The notes beneath the pieces are model-generated. The model made no database searches and was not told the origin of the DNA. It saw only the letters and a program-made list of their open reading frames with translations. The translations under genes and the position numbers were made by a program. Below, piece after piece: positions 32,604-42,133 of a DNA stretch of 64,000 nucleotides; the stretch's first letter is position 1, and every line of letters begins with the position of its first letter. Source of the DNA: an uncultured Collinsella sp. (GTDB lineage Bacteria > Actinomycetota > Coriobacteriia > Coriobacteriales > Coriobacteriaceae); contig CABUNJ010000008.1 in the NCBI GenBank assembly GCA_902492935.1, positions 1 through 64,000 on the forward strand. The letters are read 5' to 3'.

Positions 32604-33410
32604 CTACCAAACGCGTGCGATAGCAAGGCCATCGACTGCTGCGGCGCCGGCGCGCTTGAGTTCCGCCGAAGCCGCGGCCATCGTCGCACCTGTGGTGATA
32701 ACGTCGTCGATAAGCAGCAGGCGCTTGCCCTGCACGTCCTCAACCGTCTCGTACATGCCTTGGGCACGCTCGCGGCGCTCCTCACGACCGAGTTCGCGCT
32801 GGTCGCCATGCCCGTACTTGACGAGAGCATCGAGCAGGGGAACACCTGACAGCTCGCAAAATGGGCGCGCGATAGCCTCCATATGATCAAAACCACGCCG
32901 CCGAAACGCTGCCGCCGTCGCAGGCACAAACACCACCGCATCCGCACCGGACAGCACACCTCCTAAGCGTTCGGGCGCTACGACCTGGGCATGCAGGGCA
33001 GTGTCGTAGAGCAGCTCCGCCAGATACGGAGCCAGACGTCGCTCGCCCGCATCCTTGTACGCTTTAATGATGCGCGGCAGCGGATGCGCATAGACGGCGC
33101 ACGCCAGGCAGCGGTCGAGCGCCTCCGCCATTGCCGAGGACGTGCCCTCGACCGAACACTCAGTGCACAGCAAATCCCCAAACGGGGCGCCGCATCGGGT
33201 ACAGCTATGACGTGGGTCGATGAGCGTGAGCGCGGCCAGGCAGTCTTGGCAAATAAGCGCACCGGCGCGCTCGCAGCCGGCACATCGTGTTGGCGACAAT
33301 GCCTCGAGCGCCTCACGTGCCACCCGCTCGGCAAACGGTAGCAATTCGTCCGCAAACGGTAGGGCACCGGCACCCTGCAGACGGCTCAATATGTTCAGAT
33401 GGCTCTTCAA
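32604..33410 (-). CDS. comF: ComF-family phosphoribosyltransferase-like protein
   Basis: 268 residues. N-terminal cysteine pairs (CAGCERAG, CQDC, CTRCG, LLCTEC) form a zinc ribbon. The C-terminal half has a phosphoribosyltransferase fold with the PRPP loop LLLIDDVITTGATM. ComF proteins act in DNA uptake during natural transformation. No comFA helicase is adjacent. The nuclease-like gene follows closely on the same strand. Confidence 0.92.
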   Translation of the reverse strand: MKSHLNILSRLQGAGALPFADELLPFAERVAREALEALSPTRCAGCERAGALICQDCLAALTLIDPRHSCTRCGAPFGDLLCTECSVEGTSSAMAEALDRCLACAVYAHPLPRIIKAYKDAGERRLAPYLAELLYDTALHAQVVAPERLGGVLSGADAVVFVPATAAAFRRRGFDHMEAIARPFCELSGVPLLDALVKYGHGDQRELGREERRERAQGMYETVEDVQGKRLLLIDDVITTGATMAAASAELKRAGAAAVDGLAIARVW

Positions 33411-33413
33411 GAC

Positions 33414-33449
33414 ACAACCCTCCCTACGTTCGGTCGCAGGGAGGGTTGT
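33414..33449 (-). terminator. Terminator between ricT and comF
   Basis: ACAACCCTCCCT (33414-33425) pairs with AGGGAGGGTTGT (33438-33449), a 12-bp stem. T-run is weak. Confidence 0.6.
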
Positions 33450-33512
33450 TGATTCGGCGCTATGATACCCCGATGCGCTCGGGGCAAGGCGGGCTAAATC
33501 CGCTCGCGGGCG

Positions 33513-35213
33513 TTATTCGCCGGCGGGCGGTTGTGGTGCGGACGAAGACGGGGTCGAGCCCTCGCCACCATCCTGGCGCGGCTTGCGGGAACGGCGACGG
33601 CGACGGCGCTTTTGACCCTGGTCGGCCGAGCCCTCGCCACCGCGATCCTCGCGCGGCTCGCGCTCGTCGCGAGCGGCGCCACGCGAAGCCTTAGCAGTCG
33701 CTCCCCCGCCATCTCCGGGACGACGGCGCGTGACCTTGACCTCGCCATCCGAGACCTGATCGGCCACGGAGGGCACTGAGGGCTTCTGTTGCGCGCCCGA
33801 GGAATGGCGACGGCGCGGACGCGGCGCGCGCTCCTCCTCGCCACGTGACTTGCCGCCCTTGTCGACAGGCGCATCGGAGGCCGAGGGGCCCTTGGAAGCG
33901 GCACCAGCCTCGCGAGCAGCTGCGGCGCGGAAGGCGTCCTCGCGCTCCTCGCTCGACAGATGACGGCGACGGCGGCGTGTGGGGTTCATGCCACCGCCGC
34001 GATTCTGCTGCTGGGGCTGCTGAGCCTCGCGCTCACGGGAAGCGTTCTTGCCCGCGGCTGCAGCCTCGGTAGCATCGCCCGAGCCCGCGCGCTTGCGACG
34101 ACGACGGCCACCGGCGGCCTCCTCGGCCTCGGGTGCCTCGGCCTTGCCGCGGCCCTTTCCGCGGCCACGACCCTCGCCCTGGCTCTGAGCAGCGCGGGCA
34201 TCGGATTCGGCATCGCGACGACGGCGCTTGGGCATCGACGTGCCGGCCAGACGGTCGGCACTCGACAGGCCATCGCCCACGTCGACGCCGTTCTCGCGAT
34301 CGAGTTCCATGAGCGCCAGACGCATCTCGGGCGACTCGATGCGCTCGAGCACGTCGCGCGTCACGCAATCGGGGCGGCAGTTGCAGCCCTGCTCGGCGGC
34401 CTTCTTTTTGCAGCCCTCCGAGCACGTCATATCGGCCAGGTTGACCTTAAAGACTTTGCCGTTCTCCAAGCGCAGCACCAGCTGCTCACGCGGCGTGTCA
34501 TATTCCTGGATACGCGCCTTGCCAAGCGGCGTATCGATGAGCGTCTTCTTTTTGGGCGCACGGCTCTTAAAGTCCTTGTACGCCTCGAACTCATAACGCA
34601 GGCAGCACATCAGGCGGCCGCAAACGCCGCTGATCTTGGACGAGTTGAGTGGCAGGTCCTGCTCTTTTGCCATGCGAATCGAGACGGGTTCAAACTGTCC
34701 GCCAAAGCGCGTGCAGCAGAGCTCCTGTCCGCACTGGGCGTAGCCACCCACCAGGCGGGTCTCGTCACGCACGCCAATCTGGCGCATGTCGACGCGAATG
34801 TGCAGCGTCGAGGACAGGTCCTTGACGAGCTGACGAAAATCGACGCGCTCCTCGGCCGCAAAGTAGAACACGGCCTTCTCGCCGCCAAACAGGTACTCGA
34901 CGCCGACCGGCTTCATCTCGAGGTCGAGCTCCTTGACCAGGCGGCGGAAGTCGACCATGGCCTCGTCGCCCTGGATGGCCAGGTCGTCGGCAAGCTGCAG
35001 GTCGATGTCGCTCGCCACACGCAGCACGGGCTTGAGCGGCTGACCGATCTCATCTTGCGGCACCTCGAAGGGATCGGCCGTGACCAGGCCGATCTCGGTT
35101 CCGCGCTCGGTGGAGCAAATGGCATAATCGGCCTCGAGGATATCCAGATCCTGCGGATCGAACCACAGGTCGCGCGAGGCGTAGGTAAACTTAACGGGTA
35201 CGACTAACGGCAT
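33513..35213 (-). CDS. ricT: RicT/YaaT-family PSP1-domain protein with long basic tail
   Basis: 566 residues. The first ~290 match RicT (YaaT), with the PSP1 domain and its cysteines (GYAQCGQELCCTRFGG, SGVCGRLMCCLRYE). In Bacillus, RicT with RicA and RicF binds Fe-S clusters and acts on RNase Y and sporulation or competence phosphorelay. Beyond the extra cysteine cluster CSEGCKKKAAEQGCNCRPDC there is a ~230-residue Arg/Ala/Gly-rich tail with RRRRR runs, likely RNA-binding and disordered. It overlaps the end of holB by 10 bp, a common neighbourhood. Confidence 0.9.
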   Translation of the reverse strand: MPLVVPVKFTYASRDLWFDPQDLDILEADYAICSTERGTEIGLVTADPFEVPQDEIGQPLKPVLRVASDIDLQLADDLAIQGDEAMVDFRRLVKELDLEMKPVGVEYLFGGEKAVFYFAAEERVDFRQLVKDLSSTLHIRVDMRQIGVRDETRLVGGYAQCGQELCCTRFGGQFEPVSIRMAKEQDLPLNSSKISGVCGRLMCCLRYEFEAYKDFKSRAPKKKTLIDTPLGKARIQEYDTPREQLVLRLENGKVFKVNLADMTCSEGCKKKAAEQGCNCRPDCVTRDVLERIESPEMRLALMELDRENGVDVGDGLSSADRLAGTSMPKRRRRDAESDARAAQSQGEGRGRGKGRGKAEAPEAEEAAGGRRRRKRAGSGDATEAAAAGKNASREREAQQPQQQNRGGGMNPTRRRRRHLSSEEREDAFRAAAAREAGAASKGPSASDAPVDKGGKSRGEEERAPRPRRRHSSGAQQKPSVPSVADQVSDGEVKVTRRRPGDGGGATAKASRGAARDEREPREDRGGEGSADQGQKRRRRRRSRKPRQDGGEGSTPSSSAPQPPAGE

Positions 35214-36331
35214 TTCAGTGCCTTCCTGATATCGAACAGCATGACCTCGATGACCAGCTGGGGAGTAACATTTCTGGCGATGTTGCGCTCGGCGGTCGCG
35301 ACTACCTCGAGCGCCCGGGTGGCACCCGCAACATTGGTCGCGGCGGCAAGCCGACCGATCGTGTCGCGCACGTCTTCGTTCACCACGTCGGCCGCCTCGT
35401 CCTGAAGCGTCAGCAGCACGTCGCGCATGAGCGTCCGCGCGCTCGCCAGCGCTTCCATGATACCCGAACGCTCGCGCGCGTTGAGTTCGCGCTTGTTGCG
35501 GTCCTCAAGCTGCTTCAATGCTCCACGCGACAGGTAATCGGCGTTTTGTTCGAGTACCTTTTCCTGCGTGGACTTGACCTCGGCGAGCGGCGCCTTAACG
35601 GCGACGATGAGTGACTTGGCGCGACTGAGCACGTCGGCCTCGTCGGCGGCGATAAGCGAATCGATGGCGCGGACCATCTGACGGCGGGCGTCCTGGCGCT
35701 CGGCGCTCTTGAGGAACTCGATGCCACGCGTGGGGCTTCCCGCTACGGCAACGGCCATGCGGCAACGCGCAGGGTCCTGACCGGTGGCGCGACTCACGGC
35801 CTGCGCGGCGACGGCGGGCGATACCAGCCGAAACGGCACGCACTGGCAGCGGCTCACGATGGTGGGCAACATCACGTCTGCCGAGGTGCCCAGCAGGATG
35901 AACATAACGCCCTCGGGCGGCTCCTCGAGTGTTTTGAGCAGTGCGTTGGCGGTGTTGGCGCGCAGCAGCTCGGCACGGTCGATGATGTAGACCTTGGCCT
36001 TGGCACGGATGGGCGCCAGAGGCACGTCATCGAGCAGCTCGCGGGTCTGGGCGATGAGGTAGCCCGTGGCGCTCTCGGGCGTGTAATAGTGCACGTCGGG
36101 GTGCGTATGGCGGGCGACGCGCACGCAGCTATCGCATGAGCCGCAGCCATCCTGCTCACACAGGAAGGCTTGGGCGAGCGCCCACGCGGCGTCGAGCTTG
36201 CCCGCGCCGGGCGCGCCCAAAAACAGGTAGGCGTGCGATGCGCGACCGCTGGCGACGGCATTGGTCAAAAAGTCGCGCACACGCTCTTGGGTGTCGAGCT
36301 TGGCCAGCAGGCTTGCCTGAGCGGGGACCAT
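35204..36331 (-). CDS. holB: DNA polymerase III delta-prime subunit
   Basis: 375 residues. Part of the clamp loader at the replication fork. It shows an AAA+ fold with a modified P-loop (GAPGAGKLDA) and the delta-prime zinc module (CEQDGCGSCDSCVRVARHTHPD). NALLKTLEEPPEGVMFIL and TIVSRCQ (SRC sensor) are conserved. ATG at 36331 starts MVPAQASLL. It lies 1 bp after tmk, and its stop overlaps the ricT start. Confidence 0.92.
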   Translation of the reverse strand: MVPAQASLLAKLDTQERVRDFLTNAVASGRASHAYLFLGAPGAGKLDAAWALAQAFLCEQDGCGSCDSCVRVARHTHPDVHYYTPESATGYLIAQTRELLDDVPLAPIRAKAKVYIIDRAELLRANTANALLKTLEEPPEGVMFILLGTSADVMLPTIVSRCQCVPFRLVSPAVAAQAVSRATGQDPARCRMAVAVAGSPTRGIEFLKSAERQDARRQMVRAIDSLIAADEADVLSRAKSLIVAVKAPLAEVKSTQEKVLEQNADYLSRGALKQLEDRNKRELNARERSGIMEALASARTLMRDVLLTLQDEAADVVNEDVRDTIGRLAAATNVAGATRALEVVATAERNIARNVTPQLVIEVMLFDIRKALKCR

Positions 36332-36332
36332 G

Positions 36333-37016
36333 TTACTCGGCCTCCTGGGCAAGCGCGGCGGTGACGGCGTCCTGGGAAATGTCGAGGCCGTAGGCGCGAA
36401 CCTGCTCGACCGTCTTCTCGAAGACTTCCTCGATGGTCGCGGTGGCGTCGATGAGCTTTACGCGGTTTGGCTCCTCGGCGGCAATTGCGCAAAAGCCCTG
36501 GTAGACACGCTTTTGGAAGGCCATGCCCTTGGCCTCCATGCGATCTGCCGCGCCACGGGCTGCCATACGTAGCGCCGCCTGCTCGGGTGTGATGTGGTAG
36601 ACGAGAGTGAGCGCCGGGTGCGTCCCCGCGACGGCCAGGTTGTTGGCATCGCGCACTATCTGGCGATCGAGGCCATCGGCAAATGCCTGATAGCAGGTCG
36701 TGGAATCGTAGAAGCGATCGCACAGGACCACCTTGCCGGCAGCGAGGGCGGGCGCGATGACCTCGTGCACTAACTGAGCGCGTGCCGCCTCGTAGAGCAG
36801 CAACTCGCAGGTGTCGCCCATCGCCGTGTTGGCGGGGTCGAGCAGCAGAGCACGGATCTTTTCGCTGATGGCGGTACCGCCCGGCTCGCGCAGGCTCACA
36901 ACCTGGTAGCCAGCGAGTTCAAGAGCGCGGGCAAGCAGGCGCGCCTGCGTGGACTTGCCGGCGCCATCGACGCCCTCGAGCGTGATAAAGCTATGTTGAG
37001 CGGGCTCAAAAGCCAT
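36333..37016 (-). CDS. tmk: Thymidylate kinase
   Basis: 227 residues. Phosphorylates dTMP to dTDP. The P-loop is EGVDGAGKSTQA, the LID/DR motif is CDRFYDSTTCYQAFA and the substrate region is LREPGGTAISEKIR. It is the first gene of tmk-holB-ricT on the minus strand. Confidence 0.95.
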   Translation of the reverse strand: MAFEPAQHSFITLEGVDGAGKSTQARLLARALELAGYQVVSLREPGGTAISEKIRALLLDPANTAMGDTCELLLYEAARAQLVHEVIAPALAAGKVVLCDRFYDSTTCYQAFADGLDRQIVRDANNLAVAGTHPALTLVYHITPEQAALRMAARGAADRMEAKGMAFQKRVYQGFCAIAAEEPNRVKLIDATATIEEVFEKTVEQVRAYGLDISQDAVTAALAQEAE

Positions 37017-37117
37017 GGGCGCAGCCCCTTCCTACAAGGCGCGTAAATGCAGATATATCAACTAAGCCATGATACCCCAGTGCTCGGCGCGTCCCCAATA
37101 GCTAAAGTGCCTTTCCA

Positions 37118-37186
37118 AAGTTGCGGTGAAATAGGGACTGATTGAAGCTCTGAGACCGCCAAACAGTCCCTATTTCACCGCAACTT
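37118..37186. repeat. 23-bp perfect inverted repeat upstream of tmk
   Basis: 37118-37140 and 37164-37186 are exact complements and contain GTGAAATAGGGACTG, with a 23-nt interior. It lies between the divergent tmk and 37255 genes. The GGGAC core relates it to the other palindromes of the window. Confidence 0.75.
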
Positions 37187-37254
37187 ATGATGGGGAATTT
37201 TGTGCGCTGGGTATAATCGTCGTATTGCATTGAAATGTGGCGAAAGGAGTGGCA

Positions 37255-38238
37255 ATGTCTCGGTATTGCGCCTCGTGCGGCAAACTTCTTGCAGATGATG
37301 CCAAGTTCTGCACCTCGTGCGGTGCACCCGTTGAGCAAACAACCGCGAGCGATAGCCAGCCCGCTTTTGAGCAGACCGGTTCCCTCGATACGCCGCAAGC
37401 CAAGGCGGACGACCCCCTCGCCTATCGCCCCGACCTCGCCGCAGGCCCCGCGGCCGTCGAGACCACGCAGCGCATACCCGTCGCGAGCGGCTCGCCCCAA
37501 CAGCAGCCGGCTCCCGCATACGCGCCCGCTTCGCCACAGACCCCCGCTCCCAAAAAGAGCGGCACCGGGCCGCTTATCGCCGTTATCGTTGTGCTGGTGG
37601 CGATCATCATCGCCCTGGTCGTTTTCTTTGTGATCAAGCCTTTCGACAACGCCGCCACGCAGACGACTGCCGAGGTAGCTAAGCTGCACCATGACGTCGA
37701 CGACGATGACCTAAAGCCTCTCGGCGATCCCAACAGCCTGTACGACGATGATGACGATGACGACGAGGATGGCGGCGAAGCAACGCTCTCCGAGCAGAAT
37801 CTCTACCGCCGACTGAGCGAATACTACGACTTGCTCGAAGACCTCGACAACTACGTCCGTGGCTGCGCGCAGAACTTCAACGGCAGCTATCTGGAAGAGG
37901 ATCGAACCACCCGTCAAAATCTCGCCGACGTCGCCGAGCGCACGGAGGACACCATCGAGCAGTATTATGACATCGTCGAGGACCTAGACGTCCCGACGAG
38001 CTCCAAGAACTACAGCTCCTGGAAGGACATCATCGCCCTGTACGACGACCTGGATCACCGCATTGACGCAATCTGTGATGCCTGGGAGATCAGCCTGAAA
38101 TACGCCAAGCCTGCGGACCACAAGAATGAGATCGTGGCGCCGCTGTCGCGCGACAACGTGGCGGGCACCAATGACAATAAGTACCGCCTAGACTTTGAGG
38201 AGCGCTATCCCGGCGCCAAACCCGTCGAAGTGAACTAG
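37255..38238 (+). CDS. Zinc-ribbon membrane protein of unknown role
   Basis: 327 residues from ATG at 37255, with AAAGGAG upstream. An N-terminal double-zinc ribbon (RYCASCGKLL...FCTSCGAPVE) and a Pro/Ala-rich linker precede one membrane span (PLIAVIVVLVAIIIALVVFFVI, ~residues 105-125). An acidic Asp run (YDDDDDDDED) then leads to a helical extracellular part rich in Glu, Asp and Tyr. Such N-terminal zinc-ribbon, single-span proteins are common in Gram-positive bacteria and probably sense or act at the cell surface. No closer family is named. Confidence 0.8.
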   Translation: MSRYCASCGKLLADDAKFCTSCGAPVEQTTASDSQPAFEQTGSLDTPQAKADDPLAYRPDLAAGPAAVETTQRIPVASGSPQQQPAPAYAPASPQTPAPKKSGTGPLIAVIVVLVAIIIALVVFFVIKPFDNAATQTTAEVAKLHHDVDDDDLKPLGDPNSLYDDDDDDDEDGGEATLSEQNLYRRLSEYYDLLEDLDNYVRGCAQNFNGSYLEEDRTTRQNLADVAERTEDTIEQYYDIVEDLDVPTSSKNYSSWKDIIALYDDLDHRIDAICDAWEISLKYAKPADHKNEIVAPLSRDNVAGTNDNKYRLDFEERYPGAKPVEVN

Positions 38239-38258
38239 CGCTTTGTCGTTCCCGAGCC

Positions 38259-38312
38259 GGCAGTTAGGGACGTTCCTAAACTGCCGACAGAAAAGGAACG
38301 TCCCTAACTGCC
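38259..38312. repeat. REP-like palindrome
   Basis: GGCAGTTAGGGACGTTCCT (38259-38277) and its exact complement (38294-38312). The left arm continues as AAACTGCC, forming a second, nested palindrome. It relates to the elements at 9702 and 62591 through the TTTAGGAACGTCCC core. Confidence 0.75.
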
Positions 38313-38316
38313 AGAT

Positions 38317-38355
38317 AAAAAACGAGCGAGGATTTTGAGGTCCTCGCTCGTTTTT
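38317..38355. terminator. Bidirectional terminator between 37255 and topA
   Basis: ACGAGCGAGGA (38322-38332) pairs with TCCTCGCTCGT (38341-38351), with A6 before and TTTTT after. It can serve both convergent genes. Confidence 0.9.
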
Positions 38356-38382
38356 GTTTTAGGTGATGTTTCGACCGTGCGG

Positions 38383-40977
38383 CTACTTGTCGGCAGCGGT
38401 CTTTTTGGTAGTCGACTTCTTGGCCGTCGTCTTTTTGGCGGTCGACTTCTTGGCGGTCGAAGTCTTCTTTGCCGCCGTCGTCTTCTTGGCCGTGCTCGCC
38501 TTGGTCGTGGTCTTGCGACCGCGGGCGGGCTTCTTCTCCTTGGTCGGGCAGTCCATGTTCACGCAGATGCGCCACGGGCCGCGCGCCGTGTTGACCACCA
38601 CGATGGGGGCGCCGCACTCGGGGCAGGTCTCACCCGTCGCCTCGAGCTTGCCGCGCGCCGGCAGAGGATAGCTCACGCCGCAGTCATCGTAGTTGGTGCA
38701 GCGGATAAAGCGCTTGCCGCTCTTCTCGCTCTTGTGCGCGATCAGGTCGCCATGGCGTCCGGCCTCGGCGCACACCTTGCACTCGCCCACCTTAAGGTCG
38801 GGCTCGTAGTTGGTGGGGCACGTGGGGTTCACGCAAATCTCGAAGGCCTTCTGGCGGAACGGCTGGCACTTAATGCGCGGCGCGCCGCACTCGGGGCACA
38901 CGGCCGCCTCGCCCTCGAGCGGGCTTACCTTGACGCCGCTCGGCACCGGATAGGTCACGTCGCAGTCGGGCCAGCCCATGCAGCCGATAAAGCTGCCGCG
39001 GGTCTTGGCACTCGTCTTCATAACCAGGTCCTTGCCGCACTTGGGGCAGGCGCCCACGCGCGCATCGGCCGTGACGGCGTCGCTGATGGCGTCGCCCAGC
39101 TCCTGCGTGTGCTTGAGCAGCTCGTCGAGCACGCCGGCCAGCAGCGCGCGCGAGTGCGTCACGACATGCTCTTCGGTATCCTCGCCGCGCTCCACACGGG
39201 TCATATCGCCATCAAGCTCGCTGGTCATATCGGGGCTCGTGATGCGCGGGGCAAACTGCGTCAGCGCGTCGATGATGGCGATGCCCAGCTGGCTCGGCTC
39301 AACGGGATCGTTTTTGAGATAGCGCACGGCATACAGGCGCTCGATGATGCTCGCACGCGTGGACTTGGTACCCAGGCCGCGCTTCTCCATCTCCTGCACG
39401 AGCTTGCCCTGGCTGTAGCGCGCGGGCGGCTCGGTCTGCTTGGCCTCGAGCTTAACGTCGAACACGTCGACCGTATCGCCCTGCTCCAGCGGCGGCATCT
39501 GCTCGTCGCGCTTGAGTCCATACGGGTACGCCTCGCGGAAACCCGGGGTCACGAGCACATCGCCCGAAGCCACAAACGGCTCGCCGTTCACGTCGAGCTC
39601 GAGCTTGGTGTTCTCGATGGTCGCAGGCCCCATAAGCGTCGCCAGGAAGCGACGGGCGATGAGGTCGTAGAGCTTGCGCTGGCCGCCGTCGAGCGTGGAC
39701 GGATCGCCCTCGCCCGTGGGGTAGATAGGCGGGTGGTCGGTGGTCTCGACTTTACCGCGCGTGGGCTTCATGGGACCAGCGAGTACCTTTTTGCACACGG
39801 GCGCCAGCGCCGGGTTGATCTTTGCCAGGTCACTCACCACGGCGCCCAAATCGAGCGTCGCGGGGTACACGGTATTGTCGACACGCGGGTAGCTGATAAG
39901 GCCCGCCATGTAGAGGGACTCGGCGATGCGCATGGTACGCGCAGGCGAGATACCCTCGGCTGCGGCGGCAGCCTGCAGCGAGGTGGTCGCAAACGGCGTG
40001 GGCGGCTGCTGCTTGCGCGAGCGCTTGGTCACCGCGGCGACGGTTGCCGTCTTGACACCGTCAACGTGACCGTACGCCGTCTCAGCAGCATCCTTGTCGG
40101 TAAAGCGCGCCGTCTTGTGCGCGATCTTAAAGCGATCGTCCTCGGCAGCGCCTTGCGCGGCGCCCATGCCGCGAATCTGCCAATAGTCCTCGGGCACAAA
40201 CGCCATGCGCTCGCGCTCGCGCTCGACCACCAGGGCAAGCGTCGGCGTCTGCACGCGGCCGGCGGAACGCACGTTGCCAAAGCCGCCAAACTTGGCGAGC
40301 GTCAGGTAGCGCGTGAGCACCGCACCCCAAATGAGATCGATGTGCTGACGGCTCTCGCCGGCGTCGGCCAGGTTCTGGTCGAGCGAGACAAGGTTATCGA
40401 AGGCCTGCGTGATCTCGGCCTTGGTAAACGAAGAATACTGGGCGCGGGCGACCGGCAAGTCGGGCGCCACCTCGCGCACCTTGTTGAGGGCGTCCGAACC
40501 GATCAGCTCGCCCTCGCGATCGAAGTCCGTGGCGATGATGACGCTGTCGGACTTTTTGGCGAGGTTCTTAAGCGAGCGGATGAGTTCCTTCTCGGCCGGC
40601 AGCTTAATGACGGGTGCCCAGGTGAGATACGGCAGACTCTCGAGCTTCCAGCCCTTGATGGAGATGCCGTCGGCAAGAAACGGCTTGCGCTTGGTGTCGT
40701 AGGGCGGGCGCGCCAGGCCATCGGGCATGTCGGCCGGCAGCATCTCGCCGTCCTCGGTGACCGAATACCAGCCCAACTTTTTATCGAACAGCACGCTGTC
40801 GCAAAAATCGGGCGCAAGGATGTGACCAGCAAGACCGATCGTCACGCACTCCTCGCCCTTCCACTCAAAACGGTAGATGGCGGTGTTGTACACCTTGTCC
40901 TTTTTGGGTTTGCCCGTGGACAGACGCTCGGCAATCTGACGCGCGGCGTCGTTTTTCTCTGCGATGATGAGCTTCAA
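38383..40977 (-). CDS. topA: DNA topoisomerase I (type IA)
   Basis: 864 residues. It relaxes negative supercoils. The TOPRIM domain is N-terminal (IIAEKND, then ATDFDREGELIG). The active tyrosine lies in GLISYPRVDNTVYP. Several C-terminal four-cysteine zinc ribbons follow (CPKCGKDL, CPECGAP, CVNPTC, CPECGAPI), then a Lys/Thr/Ala tail (STAKKTT repeats) of about 50 residues, as in actinobacterial enzymes. The ribbons and the tail probably bind DNA. Confidence 0.93.
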   Translation of the reverse strand: MKLIIAEKNDAARQIAERLSTGKPKKDKVYNTAIYRFEWKGEECVTIGLAGHILAPDFCDSVLFDKKLGWYSVTEDGEMLPADMPDGLARPPYDTKRKPFLADGISIKGWKLESLPYLTWAPVIKLPAEKELIRSLKNLAKKSDSVIIATDFDREGELIGSDALNKVREVAPDLPVARAQYSSFTKAEITQAFDNLVSLDQNLADAGESRQHIDLIWGAVLTRYLTLAKFGGFGNVRSAGRVQTPTLALVVERERERMAFVPEDYWQIRGMGAAQGAAEDDRFKIAHKTARFTDKDAAETAYGHVDGVKTATVAAVTKRSRKQQPPTPFATTSLQAAAAAEGISPARTMRIAESLYMAGLISYPRVDNTVYPATLDLGAVVSDLAKINPALAPVCKKVLAGPMKPTRGKVETTDHPPIYPTGEGDPSTLDGGQRKLYDLIARRFLATLMGPATIENTKLELDVNGEPFVASGDVLVTPGFREAYPYGLKRDEQMPPLEQGDTVDVFDVKLEAKQTEPPARYSQGKLVQEMEKRGLGTKSTRASIIERLYAVRYLKNDPVEPSQLGIAIIDALTQFAPRITSPDMTSELDGDMTRVERGEDTEEHVVTHSRALLAGVLDELLKHTQELGDAISDAVTADARVGACPKCGKDLVMKTSAKTRGSFIGCMGWPDCDVTYPVPSGVKVSPLEGEAAVCPECGAPRIKCQPFRQKAFEICVNPTCPTNYEPDLKVGECKVCAEAGRHGDLIAHKSEKSGKRFIRCTNYDDCGVSYPLPARGKLEATGETCPECGAPIVVVNTARGPWRICVNMDCPTKEKKPARGRKTTTKASTAKKTTAAKKTSTAKKSTAKKTTAKKSTTKKTAADK

Positions 40978-41031
40978 AAGAGGCTCCTATCTCGTGTCTC
41001 TGCGGCTACGCCCGCCCGTATGGCGGCCGAT

Positions 41032-41715
41032 TTACGCCCTTGCTTGCTCGATCTGCCCGATGAGCCAATCGCACCAGGCATCCATGCCCTCGCCCTTGCG
41101 CGCGCTCACGGCAAACCGCGGCGCCTGCGGATTGAGGTCATCGAGTGTCCTAGTATACCTATCCATGTCAAAATCGAAAGCCGGGGCCACGTCGACCTTG
41201 TTGAGCAGCTGCGCGCCGGCGTGCTGGAAGATGCCCGGGTACTTGATGGGCTTGTCGTCGCCCTCGGGCACCGAGAGAATCATGATGGACAGGTTCTCGC
41301 CCAGATCAAAGTCGACCGGGCAGACTAGGTTGCCCACATTTTCGATAAAGATGACGTCGATGTTCTCCAGACCGACGGCCTGGTCGAACGCGTCAACGGC
41401 CTCCATGATCATGTTGCCCTCGAGGTGGCACAGGCCGCCCGTGTTGATCTGGATGGCGGGCATGCCGGCTTCCTTCATGGTGATGGCATCGACATCCGAG
41501 GCAATATCGCCCTCGATGACGGCACAGCGCAGGCCGGCCTTGTCACGCAGGCGCTCGTTGGTGCCCAGGATCGTGGTGGTCTTGCCCGAACCGGGGCTCG
41601 ACAAGACGTTGATCACATAGGTGTTTGTCTCATTAAATCGCTGACGCAGCTGATCTGCCAGGCGCTCGTTGCGCGACAGAATCGGCGATGCGATATTAAT
41701 CGTTTTCTCGGCCAT
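41032..41715 (-). CDS. hypB: Hydrogenase nickel incorporation GTPase HypB
   Basis: 227 residues. SIMIBI GTPase that delivers nickel to NiFe-hydrogenase. The P-loop is SSPGSGKTTTI, and further motifs are EGDIASDVDA, INTGGLCHLEGNM and ENVGNLVCPVDFDLGE (metal and G motifs), LNKVDVAPAFDFD and SARKGEG. The N-terminus has no His-rich nickel-storing stretch. It follows hypA by 55 bp; no hydrogenase structural gene is present in the window. Confidence 0.95.
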   Translation of the reverse strand: MAEKTINIASPILSRNERLADQLRQRFNETNTYVINVLSSPGSGKTTTILGTNERLRDKAGLRCAVIEGDIASDVDAITMKEAGMPAIQINTGGLCHLEGNMIMEAVDAFDQAVGLENIDVIFIENVGNLVCPVDFDLGENLSIMILSVPEGDDKPIKYPGIFQHAGAQLLNKVDVAPAFDFDMDRYTRTLDDLNPQAPRFAVSARKGEGMDAWCDWLIGQIEQARA

Positions 41716-41770
41716 ACTCAGCGCTCCTTACTTTGGCCCCTTTATACCCCATCACTAGATGGCTAGCGGG

Positions 41771-42127
41771 CTAATCGTCGGGGGTTTCGATTTCGATGCT
41801 CGCGATATCGAGCTCGCGGCCGTGCAGTAGGCGCACGTTGGCACCACCACACTGGGGACAGCGACAGTGAAAACGATCGTGGTCGAAAACCTCGCCGCAG
41901 TCCAGACACTCGCTTTGTGGATGGACCTCTTCCACGGCAAGCTCGCAGCCTCGCGTGAGCGGATCCTCGTCGCGAAATGTCTCCCACGCAAAGTCGAGCG
42001 CCTCGCGCACAACCTCGGTCATATCCCCGATACGCAGCGTTACCAAAACGGCGCGCGAGGCCCCCGCCCCACGCGCCGCGCGAATCACTGTATCGAGTAT
42101 GCCGTTGACAATGCCAACCTCGTGCAT
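41771..42127 (-). CDS. hypA: Hydrogenase nickel metallochaperone HypA
   Basis: 118 residues. It binds nickel at the N-terminal MHEVGI (His2) and zinc at two CxxC pairs (CLDC and CPQC). It hands nickel to HypB. It lies 6 bp after tatC and precedes hypB, so Tat and nickel-insertion genes are probably one transcript. Confidence 0.96.
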   Translation of the reverse strand: MHEVGIVNGILDTVIRAARGAGASRAVLVTLRIGDMTEVVREALDFAWETFRDEDPLTRGCELAVEEVHPQSECLDCGEVFDHDRFHCRCPQCGGANVRLLHGRELDIASIEIETPDD

Positions 42128-42133
42128 ACCGAT

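Noticed and set aside
38383..40977. Mutated active site in topoisomerase I (YPRVDN instead of YPRTDN)
   Set aside because: The tyrosine, arginine and aspartate are present; the Thr to Val change is likely tolerated, so I did not count it as an anomaly.
38335..41328. Very long plus-strand open frame (nearly 1,000 codons) opposite topA and hypB
   Set aside because: It mirrors the minus-strand topA gene in a high-GC genome, where the antisense frame is naturally free of stops. The translation is His/Arg/Ala-rich with no motif, and it crosses the topA-hypB boundary.
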